From positions 61,457 to 125,456 of the forward strand of contig CALVZS010000003.1 of assembly GCA_944372575.1 (NCBI GenBank): 64,000 nucleotides of DNA. The letters run 5' to 3'. The notes beneath the pieces were generated by a model. That model saw only the letters and a list, made by a program, of their open reading frames with translations. It was not told the DNA's origin and did no database searches. Of this stretch, positions 46,982-53,683 are shown in pieces. The DNA is from an uncultured Clostridia bacterium (lineage in GTDB: Bacteria; Bacillota; Clostridia; Christensenellales; Borkfalkiaceae). Made by a program: the position numbers and the translations under genes. Position 1 is the stretch's first letter. Every line of letters starts with the position of its first letter.

Positions 46982-47971
46982 ATGGGACAGCGCATCATCT
47001 TTTCCCGCCGGCCGCGCATTGTGGCGGTGAGTACCATTGCGGGGACAAAGGAGTGTGAGGGCATCGTCGGGCGGTATGTCGAAACGGCGCTTTCGGACGA
47101 TATGTTCGGCGAATCCACCTTTGAAAAGGCGGAGTGCAAGATGCTCTCGCACGCTATCGACGGCGCCATTGAAAATGCCAAGCTGCAGCGCGATCGGGTG
47201 GATATGATCGTGTCGGGCGATCTGCTCAATCAGATCATCTCGGCAAGTTTTGCTGCCCGCGACTTTTCCGTACCCTTTTTGGGTGTATACGGCGCCTGTT
47301 CGACGATGGCGGAGAGTCTTGCGATCGCGGCGATGCTGGTGGACGGCGGATATTGTAGGAGTGTCGTCGCGGCGACGGGAAGTCATTTTGCCTCGGCGGA
47401 GCGGCAGTACCGCTATCCCCTGGAGCTCGGCTGTACTCGTCCGCCTCAGTCGCAGTGGACGGTCACGGGCGCAGGAGCTTCGTTGGTGGCGGGGGAAGGG
47501 GACGGAATCACCATTGCCTCGGCAACGATGGGGAAAGTCGTGGACTTCGGTGTGACGGACGTCAACAACATGGGCGCTGCCATGGCGCCCGCTGCGGCGG
47601 ATACCATTCTGGCGCACTTTCGGGAAACGGGCGAGGAGCCGGAGGCATACGATCTCATCGTCACCGGGGATCTGGGCGCGCTGGGAAGCCGCATTTTAAA
47701 GGATCTGACGTGGGAGAAGGGACTGGACATCTCGGCAAACCATGTCGACTGCGGTGAGATCATCTACAATGTCCTGGAGGACGAATTTCAGGGCGGCAGC
47801 GGCGCGGGATGTTCGGCGGTGGTGCTCAATTCCTATCTTCATGCCAAGATGATGGCGGGAACGATCCGGCGCATTCTGTTTGTGGCGACGGGCGCGCTTC
47901 TCTCCACCGTCTCGTCCGGGCAGGGGGAAAGCATCCCATGTATTGCACACGCCGTCACACTGGAACGGTAA
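46982..47971 (+). CDS. spoVAD: stage V sporulation protein AD
   Basis: Thiolase-fold protein that binds dipicolinic acid for transport into the forespore. 329 aa. It begins with MGQRIIFSRRPRIVAVS, followed by KECEGIVGRYVETALSDDMFGE, TFEKAECKML and the thiolase-like strand LGVYGACSTMAESLAIAAM, RPPQSQWTVTGAGASLV, and NMGAAMAPAAADTI. The start could instead be ATG 46904, but SpoVAD homologues begin just before the conserved RPRI. spoVAE follows 10 bp downstream. Upstream is tsaD, not spoVAC. Indicates a lineage that sporulates, or did until recently. Confidence 0.9.
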   Translation: MGQRIIFSRRPRIVAVSTIAGTKECEGIVGRYVETALSDDMFGESTFEKAECKMLSHAIDGAIENAKLQRDRVDMIVSGDLLNQIISASFAARDFSVPFLGVYGACSTMAESLAIAAMLVDGGYCRSVVAATGSHFASAERQYRYPLELGCTRPPQSQWTVTGAGASLVAGEGDGITIASATMGKVVDFGVTDVNNMGAAMAPAAADTILAHFRETGEEPEAYDLIVTGDLGALGSRILKDLTWEKGLDISANHVDCGEIIYNVLEDEFQGGSGAGCSAVVLNSYLHAKMMAGTIRRILFVATGALLSTVSSGQGESIPCIAHAVTLER

Positions 47972-47981
47972 GGGAGGGAAC

Positions 47982-48359
47982 ATGGAGGCATTGGAAATTC
48001 TTTACGCCTTTTTCAAGGCGTTTGCGGTGGGTGGCCTGATCTGTGCCGTTGCGCAGGTCATCATCAATTTTACCGATCTGACGGCGGGAAAGATCCTTGT
48101 TATATTCATGCTTGCGGGCATCGTTCTGACAGCGCTTGGCATCTATCAGCCCCTCGTTGAATGGGCGGGGGCGGGCGCGACCGTCCCCATCTCGGGGTTC
48201 GGGTATCTCCTTGCAAGCGGCGCCATGAAGGGGGCGCAGGAGGGGCTGTTTCAGGCGCTCACCGGCTCGCTTGCGGCTGCGAGCGCGGGAGTATCGGCTG
48301 CGGTCGTCTTTTCCTTCCTCGCCTCGCTCGTCTTCCGCTCGCACACCAAACACAACTGA
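47982..48359 (+). CDS. spoVAE: stage V sporulation protein AE
   Basis: 125-aa membrane protein of the spore dipicolinate channel. Four hydrophobic segments: FFKAFAVGGLICAVAQVII, ILVIFMLAGIVLTALGIY, VPISGFGYLLASGAMKG and AGVSAAVVFSFLASLVF. The conserved FAVGGLICA and SGFG match SpoVAE. AGGGAGGG precedes the ATG. Forms an operon with spoVAD; spoVAC, the core channel protein, is not in the window. Confidence 0.9.
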   Translation: MEALEILYAFFKAFAVGGLICAVAQVIINFTDLTAGKILVIFMLAGIVLTALGIYQPLVEWAGAGATVPISGFGYLLASGAMKGAQEGLFQALTGSLAAASAGVSAAVVFSFLASLVFRSHTKHN

Positions 48360-48383
48360 ATATCCCATTCTATATCGTTTATA

Positions 48384-48410
48384 GGACAGGGTTTTGTACC
48401 CTGCCCTTTT
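48384..48410 (+). terminator. terminator of the spoVA unit
   Basis: GGACAGGG (48384-48391) pairs with CCCTGCCC with one mismatch, then TTTT. Confidence 0.7.
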
Positions 48411-48509
48411 GCTTGTGCATTTTTCAGTGACATGATATTGTTGTCGGCGACTATCCTCTTCAAATGCCTGACTGCATCATGACAGCCGATTGATCTTACC
48501 AAATTTACG
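48411..48509. other. 99-bp space between two terminators
   Basis: No gene of usual size is seen on either strand. A minus-strand open frame crosses it and reads into spoVAE antisense; not believable. A short RNA could be made here and be ended by the terminator at 48510. Confidence 0.4.
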
Positions 48510-48534
48510 GAACGGGTCAACCCGTTCTTTTTTT
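48510..48534 (+). terminator. strong intrinsic terminator
   Basis: GAACGGG (48510-48516), TCAA, CCCGTTC (48521-48527), T7. The transcript it ends is not identified. Confidence 0.9.
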
Positions 48535-48558
48535 GTGAAAAGAATTGGCAGGTGAGCC

Positions 48559-48587
48559 TTGACAGTCACGCAGAAAAATGATATAAT
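48559..48587 (+). promoter_or_regulatory. promoter of the SPFH/zinc-ribbon operon
   Basis: -35 TTGACA (48559-48564), 17-nt spacer, -10 TATAAT (48582-48587). Confidence 0.88.
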
Positions 48588-48626
48588 CGGACATGAAAAA
48601 TAAATTTGTGACACAGGAGTATTTTC

Positions 48627-49709
48627 ATGGGACTTCTCAAGAATATCGAGTGGACGGATGACAGCAAGAACATCATCGTCTATAAATTCGATATGAAGAA
48701 CGACTACGTCAGCAAGGGCTCCGTTCTCACCGTGCGCGATTCGCAGGTGGCGATCTTTGCGCATAAGGGTAAGATGGCGGACGTCTTTCTTCCGGGCTTT
48801 TACAAGCTGGATACCGATTCCATTCCCATCCTTACCAAGCTCATGTCCTGGAAGTACGGGTTTGAGAATCCCTTCCGCTCGGATATTTACTTTGTCAATA
48901 CGCGGCAATTCACAGGCTGTAAGTGGGGAACGGCCAATCCAATCATCCTGCGCGACGCCGACTACGGCGCCGTCCGCGTACGCGGCTATGGTACCTATGC
49001 CTTTCGCGTCAAGGATGCCTATGTGTTCATGCAGGAACTCTCCGGTACCAATTCCTCCTTCCGTACGCAGGATATTACCGATTATATCCGCAGCCTTGTG
49101 ATCAGCGGTATTTCGGATGCCATCGGGGAGAGTGGGATCCCCGTTCTTGACATGGCGGGCAATCTTCTCGAACTGGGCGCGGCGGTGCGCAAGGCCATGC
49201 AGCCCGCCTTTGAGAAGATGGGGTTGGAACTCACCAATTTCGTCTTTGAGAACTTCTCCCTTCCCAAGGAACTGGAGGAGGCGCTGGATAAGAATACTTC
49301 GCTGGGCATGATGCGCGGGAACATGGACGTCTATACGCGCATGGCACAGGCGGACGCGCTCAAAGAGGCGGCGAAAAATCCCGGCATGGCGGGTGCCACG
49401 ATGGGCGCCGGGCTGGGGTTCGGAATGGGCAATATGTTCGGCAGCATGATGCGCGATCAAGGCGCGGGACAGCAGGAGAATACGCTCGTTTGCCCCAAGT
49501 GCGGCGCGCGCGTATCTGCCTCCGCCAAGTTCTGTCCCGACTGCGGCCAGCCGATGGGGAATGTCTGTCCCAAGTGTGGCAAGCCCGTCAAGGCGGGCGC
49601 AAAATTCTGCCCGGAGTGCGGCGCAAAGCTGGAGAGCAACTGTCCCAAGTGCGGCAAGCCCGTCAAAGCGGGCGCGAAGTTCTGCCCGGAGTGCGGAACG
49701 AAACTGTAA
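48627..49709 (+). CDS. SPFH-domain protein with three zinc ribbons (YdjI-like)
   Basis: 360 aa. The SPFH/band-7-like domain (residues about 30-235; SVLTVRDSQVAIFAHKGK, LPGFYKLDTDSIPILTKL, FRSDIYFVNTRQF) resembles Bacillus YdjI ('virion core'-like). A Gly/Met-rich linker (about 245-285) leads to three C-terminal zinc ribbons: CPKCG...CPDCG and two nearly identical CPKCGKPVKAGAKFCPECG units. YdjI-type proteins, with YdjG and YdjH, link PspA-like stress proteins to the membrane in Bacillus. Ribosome site ACAGGAG. First of a three-gene operon. No pspA homologue is adjacent. Confidence 0.88.
   Translation: MGLLKNIEWTDDSKNIIVYKFDMKNDYVSKGSVLTVRDSQVAIFAHKGKMADVFLPGFYKLDTDSIPILTKLMSWKYGFENPFRSDIYFVNTRQFTGCKWGTANPIILRDADYGAVRVRGYGTYAFRVKDAYVFMQELSGTNSSFRTQDITDYIRSLVISGISDAIGESGIPVLDMAGNLLELGAAVRKAMQPAFEKMGLELTNFVFENFSLPKELEEALDKNTSLGMMRGNMDVYTRMAQADALKEAAKNPGMAGATMGAGLGFGMGNMFGSMMRDQGAGQQENTLVCPKCGARVSASAKFCPDCGQPMGNVCPKCGKPVKAGAKFCPECGAKLESNCPKCGKPVKAGAKFCPECGTKL
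49566..49696 (+). repeat. tandem 56-bp repeat encoding zinc ribbons
   Basis: Units 49566-49621 and 49641-49696 are nearly identical (few third-base changes) and each encodes a Cys4 ribbon. Recent in-gene duplication. Confidence 0.85.
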
Positions 49710-49726
49710 GAAAATGAGGAGGGCAT

Positions 49727-50935
49727 ATGTCCGATTCTCCCTTTTCGGAATTTGATTCGCCGAAAGAGAGCTCGCCGTTTGCGGAGTTTGATTCCTCCGG
49801 CCGGGCTCCTGCGCGGGAGGAGGCTGCCGCTGCAACTGCGCCTGTCCGGACGCAGGACGGCGAGGTGGAAAACAATACCGATGTTACAAAATGCCCCGCG
49901 TGCGGCGCCAACATGGTCTACGACTCGGAACGCGGAAAGCTGTACTGTGAACACTGCGGCACGGAGGTGGAGGTGCGCGCCGGAACGAGCGAGGAGCAGG
50001 ATTTCGAGCGACTGCTCTCCCGCACGGATGAATGGGGCGCTGAAACGCACGTCTACCGCTGCGAGAACTGCGGTGCGCGCGAGATCCTCTCAGACGGCGA
50101 GATCGCCGGGAAATGTCCCTTCTGCGGGACGACGAATATCGTAAAGACGGATGAATTGTCGGGCCTCAAGCCCAATGCCGTCGTTCCGTTTTCGGTGGCG
50201 AAGGAGGATGCCGTAAAGCGGGTACGTCTCTGGGCAAAGCGCAGATGGCTTTCGCCGAGGAAGTTCCGCCGCGGCGCCCGGCCGGAGAATGTTTCCGGCA
50301 TCTATACGCCCGCCTTTTCCTTCGATACGTCGGCGGATGCCTGGTATACCGGCGTCCTCGGGAAATATTATTACCGCAGCCGGCGCGTCAACGGCAGGAT
50401 CGTGCGGGAGCGCTATTTAAAGACCTTTCCCATCCGCGGGAGTTACTCCTCCTTTTTTGACGATATCCTCGTGCAGGCTTCGGACAAGATCGGGCAGGAT
50501 TCGCTCGATGCGCTGCAGCCGTTCGATACGGGGGAGAGCCGCGAATACCGTCCGGAGTATCTGAGCGGATTTGCGGCAGGGCAGTACACCAAGGACGGGC
50601 TTGCATGCTGGGCGGATGCGCGCGGCCTCATCCGCGCAAGGCTGAAGTCGGATATTCTGTCCAGGTACGTCTACGACACCGTCGTCTCCTTTCAGATGGA
50701 TTTTCAGTGCAGGAATACGACGTATAAATATCTTTTATTGCCCGTATATGTCGGACATTGCGGATGGAAAAAGAAACTGTATCATTTCTTCGTCAGCGGT
50801 CATAACGGGAAAGTGACGGGCAAAGCCCCTGTCTCAGCTGTCAAGGTGGGGCTTCTCGTATTGCTCGGGATTGCGCTCGTCGTCGGGATCGCACTCTGTT
50901 TTATGTGGGGAAACGGCATCGGGCCGTTTGCCTGA
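49727..50935 (+). CDS. zinc-ribbon membrane protein (YdjG-like)
   Basis: 402 aa. Acidic low-complexity start with the pattern SPFSEFDSP / SPFAEFDSS, then TFIIB-type zinc ribbons (CPACGANMVYDSERGKLYCEHCG; CENCGAREILSDGEIAGKCPFCG), the family strand AVVPFSVAKEDAVKRVRLWAK and YTPAFSFDTSADAWYTG. A C-terminal membrane helix (about residues 376-396, VGLLVLLGIALVVGIALCFM) anchors it, with the rest cytoplasmic. Closely resembles Bacillus YdjG, partner of YdjI. It starts 17 bp after the SPFH gene and ends 17 bp before the next small membrane gene. AAAATGAGGAGGG is the ribosome region. Confidence 0.87.
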   Translation: MSDSPFSEFDSPKESSPFAEFDSSGRAPAREEAAAATAPVRTQDGEVENNTDVTKCPACGANMVYDSERGKLYCEHCGTEVEVRAGTSEEQDFERLLSRTDEWGAETHVYRCENCGAREILSDGEIAGKCPFCGTTNIVKTDELSGLKPNAVVPFSVAKEDAVKRVRLWAKRRWLSPRKFRRGARPENVSGIYTPAFSFDTSADAWYTGVLGKYYYRSRRVNGRIVRERYLKTFPIRGSYSSFFDDILVQASDKIGQDSLDALQPFDTGESREYRPEYLSGFAAGQYTKDGLACWADARGLIRARLKSDILSRYVYDTVVSFQMDFQCRNTTYKYLLLPVYVGHCGWKKKLYHFFVSGHNGKVTGKAPVSAVKVGLLVLLGIALVVGIALCFMWGNGIGPFA

Positions 50936-50952
50936 ACGCCAAGGAGGTCAAT

Positions 50953-51405
50953 ATGAACAAAAAATTTTTATTCGGACTCATCGTATGTGTGATGATCGTT
51001 GCCGTCGCCGTGCTCTGGCTGCTTTCGGCGCTCGGAATCGAGGCGATGCAGTGGTTTACGCTCGGCTGGGCAGTGACCATTGCGGCAGGGGTTCTCGGCA
51101 TCGGGTTTGTCGGGCGCGGCGTGTTCGGCAAGTCGGCGGTTCCCGTCAAGAAGCTCTGGATCTTTTTCGGAGCAGCGTTTCTTGTGGTCGCGGTCATCAC
51201 GCTCGCCTGCGAGATCGCAATGCCCTCCGAGATCGTTATGCCGATCATTGCGGTCGTGCTCTCCGTCGCTCTGCTGATCGGTTTCCTTGCCGTCGGCGGA
51301 AAGAAATGGGATACGGGCGACAATCAGAAAGCCGGCTACAAGTCCTACCGCGAACGCAAGGCGGAAGAGGAAAAACAGCGCGAAGATACGGAAAAGAAGG
51401 ATTGA
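50953..51405 (+). CDS. small membrane protein, third gene of the SPFH operon (possible YdjH counterpart)
   Basis: 150 aa with four hydrophobic segments (LFGLIVCVMIVAVAVLWLL; FTLGWAVTIAAGVLGIGFV; LWIFFGAAFLVVAVITLAC; VMPIIAVVLSVALLIGFLAV) and a charged C-terminal tail (YRERKAEEEKQRED). AAGGAGGT, 7 nt upstream, supports ATG 50953. Its place beside the YdjI-like and YdjG-like genes matches that of ydjH, but I cannot see sequence hallmarks. A terminator follows. Confidence 0.75.
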   Translation: MNKKFLFGLIVCVMIVAVAVLWLLSALGIEAMQWFTLGWAVTIAAGVLGIGFVGRGVFGKSAVPVKKLWIFFGAAFLVVAVITLACEIAMPSEIVMPIIAVVLSVALLIGFLAVGGKKWDTGDNQKAGYKSYRERKAEEEKQREDTEKKD

Positions 51406-51415
51406 ATCCGCAAAC

Positions 51416-51442
51416 AGGTCTGCTGCAATGCAGGCCTTTTTT
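51416..51442 (+). terminator. terminator of the SPFH operon
   Basis: AGGTCTGC (51416-51423), TGCAAT, GCAGGCCT (51430-51437), T6. Confidence 0.88.
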
Positions 51443-51443
51443 C

Positions 51444-51472
51444 TTGTCTTTTTTGAAAAAATGCGATACAAT
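51444..51472 (+). promoter_or_regulatory. apbE promoter
   Basis: -35 TTGTCT (51444-51449), 17-nt spacer, -10 TACAAT (51467-51472); begins just after the preceding terminator's T-run. Confidence 0.65.
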
Positions 51473-51492
51473 ATGAGGAAAAGGAGGGACGT

Positions 51493-52680
51493 ATGCCCAA
51501 AAAGAAAGCAATCGCCGCCGTCCTTCTCGCCTGTACGCTTACCGTGAGCGGCTGTGCCGGGGAGGAGCTTGCCGCACTCGACGATTATCAGCATTTCGGC
51601 ACGCAGACGCGCTGGGTCTATGTCCCCGCAAGGACAGAGGATGCGCAGGCTGTCTGGGAGGATCTCACCGCCCGTGCCGATGCGATCGAACAGGACGTTT
51701 CCGCGGAGATCGCCTCAAGTTCTGTTGCGCGGTTTAATGCGGCGCAGCCGGGCGAGCGCGTTGCCATCGGCGATGACGCGTATGCCGCGCTCACGGCGGC
51801 AAAGCGCGTTTATGAGGAAACGGACGGTGCCTATAATCCCGCGACGGGCCTTCTTGTCGATCTTTGGGGATTTTCACCCCGCCATCGCCGCGCGGACTAT
51901 GCCCCCGCACAGCCGTATGACCGCGCCGATTTTATGAATGAGCTGCCCGGGCGGGCGTATCTCGATGCGTTTTTCTCTCCGGCGCTTCTCGATTTCGGTG
52001 CCGTGGAACTGGGAGAGGATGAGGGCGGCTGTTACGCCGTCAAACCTGCGGATGCCTTTGTCACGGTGGAAACTGCCGCGGGGGAGCGGGTCACCTATAC
52101 GATGCAGCTCAATCTGAGCGGAATCGGAAAGGGGTATTGTGCCGATGAGGCGGAGGACATTCTGCGCGCGGCGGGCGTGGAGTACGGGTACTATACGCTT
52201 GGTGCAAGTTCCGTCCTCATGTTTGCCGACCCTTCCGAAAAGGACGGCGTCTGGGAGGTGGGCGTCGGCGCGCCGCGTGTCTTTTCGGAGCGGGCGAACT
52301 ATGCATCCATCCGCGTGCGTGACTGCACGTTTTCCACCAGCGGCGATTATGAACAGTATTATGTGCTGGACGGCGTGCGCTATTGCCATATCATCGATCC
52401 CGATACGGGCTATCCGGTCGGTGCGGCACCGGGGCAGGAGGGCAGCCATATCGTCTGCGCGACCATCGCGGGCGGAAATGCGGCCGAGGGAGACGCCCGG
52501 GCGACGGCACTGTGTTGCATGACGCTTGAAGAAGCGCTCGCTTACTGCCGCACGCACGCCTTGGAATTTCGCGTCCTGTTTGTCTGGTATGACGGGACGG
52601 CAGACGAATATGTTGTCTATTCCAATCTGGAGGACTGGTCATTGGAAGAAACTTCTCTGCGCGTGGAGGAGATCGCATGA
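51493..52680 (+). CDS. apbE: FAD:protein FMN transferase, ApbE lipoprotein
   Basis: 395 aa. Lipoprotein signal: MPKKKAIAAVLLACTLTVS followed by the Cys of GCAGEE. It covalently attaches FMN to threonine in target electron-transfer proteins. Conserved regions: TQTRWVYVPA, YEETDGAYNPATGLLVDLWGF, MQLNLSGIGKGYCADEAEDIL, YTLGASSVLMF, HIIDPDTGYPV, and ATALCCMTLEEAL (metal site D/T region). The NusG domain II gene overlaps its stop by 4 bp (ATGA). Rnf genes, common targets, are not in the window. AAAGGAGGG precedes ATG. Confidence 0.94.
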   Translation: MPKKKAIAAVLLACTLTVSGCAGEELAALDDYQHFGTQTRWVYVPARTEDAQAVWEDLTARADAIEQDVSAEIASSSVARFNAAQPGERVAIGDDAYAALTAAKRVYEETDGAYNPATGLLVDLWGFSPRHRRADYAPAQPYDRADFMNELPGRAYLDAFFSPALLDFGAVELGEDEGGCYAVKPADAFVTVETAAGERVTYTMQLNLSGIGKGYCADEAEDILRAAGVEYGYYTLGASSVLMFADPSEKDGVWEVGVGAPRVFSERANYASIRVRDCTFSTSGDYEQYYVLDGVRYCHIIDPDTGYPVGAAPGQEGSHIVCATIAGGNAAEGDARATALCCMTLEEALAYCRTHALEFRVLFVWYDGTADEYVVYSNLEDWSLEETSLRVEEIA

Positions 52681-53150
52681 GCCGCCTGGATGATGTACGC
52701 ACGCACAGGCCGTTTGCTGTATGGGATCTGCTCGTCTACGCCCTGCTCGTACTGCTCATCGGAGCGCTCTTTCTCGTGTTTGTTGTGCTCGATGTCTTTG
52801 GTTCGGACGAGGTGAACGGTATCTGTGTGCAGGTACGCGGGGAAACGGCCTATACCTATACGTTCGGAGAGGGCGGAGAGGTCATGCCGGGCTGGGAAGA
52901 GTGCATTGAGGAGAGCAGGGACGGCAATATTTTGCTGGTGCGCATCACGGCGGAAGAGGGTTGGAATGAACTTGCCATTGATGACGCAGCTGCCACGGCC
53001 GTCATGCGCGATGCCGATTGCAGCCTGCGCAAGGACTGCACTGCCATGCGTGCGATCGGCGGCGGGGGGAGCGTGATCACCTGTATTCCCCATGCTTTGA
53101 AGGTGATCCCGCTTGCGGGGGAAGATCTTTCCTCGCCTTCCGTCGGGTGA
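52677..53150 (+). CDS. NusG domain II-containing membrane protein
   Basis: 157 aa. N-terminal membrane helix (about residues 17-40, LLVYALLVLLIGALFLVFVVL) and an extracytoplasmic beta-domain (GICVQVRGETAYTYTFGEGG, CSLRKDCTAMRAIGGGGSVITCIPHALKV), the NusG-II/DUF pattern of proteins found next to ApbE and with Rnf or flavin-based electron transfer systems. Two cysteines in CSLRKDC and one in ITC could be a disulfide or cofactor site. Translationally coupled to apbE. Confidence 0.82.
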   Translation: MSRLDDVRTHRPFAVWDLLVYALLVLLIGALFLVFVVLDVFGSDEVNGICVQVRGETAYTYTFGEGGEVMPGWEECIEESRDGNILLVRITAEEGWNELAIDDAAATAVMRDADCSLRKDCTAMRAIGGGGSVITCIPHALKVIPLAGEDLSSPSVG

Positions 53151-53156
53151 GGAAAA

Positions 53157-53343
53157 ATCCCCACAACTCCGAAAATAAAGGATGCAAACATAGGTTTTGA
53201 AAAAAGTTATCCACATTTTTTCCTCAAATCGACAAAATATTCCACAATAATCGATTCAACAGCGAGAATATGGTGGAAAGATCGGAAAAGTTATCCACAG
53301 TCTGAAAAATTATGTGGAGAATGTAAATTATAATAAAAAATCG
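53157..53343. other. DnaA-box cluster in an AT-rich gap
   Basis: Two perfect DnaA boxes TTATCCACA (53207-53215; 53291-53299), one TATTCCACA (53238-53246), one TTCTCCACA on the minus strand (53321-53313) and a weaker CCCCACA (53159-53165), followed by an AT-rich stretch (53322-53343). Four boxes within 115 bp are far above chance. No dnaA, dnaN or rpmH is present; flanking genes all read in the same direction. Confidence 0.7.
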
Positions 53344-53372
53344 TTGACAAAAAAGGGAAAAACGCGTATAAT
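53344..53372 (+). promoter_or_regulatory. tRNA-Arg promoter
   Basis: -35 TTGACA (53344-53349), 17-nt spacer, -10 TATAAT (53367-53372). Confidence 0.9.
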
Positions 53373-53396
53373 AGCATGGTGTTCAGCGGAAGAAGC

Positions 53397-53473
53397 GCAC
53401 CGTTAGCTAAGCTGGATATAGCGTCGGTCTACGGAACCGAAGGCCAGGAGTTCGAATCTCTTACGGTGCACCA
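53397..53473 (+). tRNA. tRNA-Arg (anticodon ACG)
   Basis: Acceptor GCACCGT pairs with ACGGTGC; A discriminator and encoded CCA. Anticodon stem TCGGT/ACCGA, loop CTACGGA gives ACG (read as ICG; CGU/CGC/CGA). T-loop GTTCGAATC. 77 nt. Confidence 0.95.
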
Positions 53474-53477
53474 AGAG

Positions 53478-53527
53478 AGACACAGTCGAACTGCGAGAGC
53501 AGTGGGCTGTGTCTTTCTTTATTTTTG
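53478..53527 (+). terminator. tRNA-Arg terminator
   Basis: AGACACAG (53478-53485) / CTGTGTCT (53507-53514) enclosing an inner ACTGC-GAGA-GCAGT stem, then a T-rich tail. Confidence 0.88.
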
Positions 53528-53617
53528 TCAATAATCCGAAATAAGTTTTCCGGACGCGAACATTATAATGATGAAAAGTAACCATACAATTAAATAATAT
53601 TTCATTCTTCGAACTCA

Positions 53618-53646
53618 TTGACAGTTCAGAAAAAAAGGGTTATAAT
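53618..53646 (+). promoter_or_regulatory. GH43 gene promoter
   Basis: -35 TTGACA (53618-53623), 17-nt spacer, -10 TATAAT (53641-53646). The downstream AACCGATTAACCAT (about 53658) resembles half of the LacI operators at 56310/56353. Confidence 0.85.
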
Positions 53647-53683
53647 GAATATGGGAAACCGATTAACCATCGGGGTTTGTATT

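Noticed and set aside
48251..48520. Minus-strand ORF of 89 codons over the spoVAE end and the following gap
   Set aside because: Half of it is antisense to spoVAE, it crosses two terminators, and no ribosome site is seen.
53157..53343. Firm call of oriC
   Set aside because: Only the DnaA boxes and AT-rich tract support it; dnaA/dnaN are absent and gene directions do not diverge, so it is reported only as a candidate.
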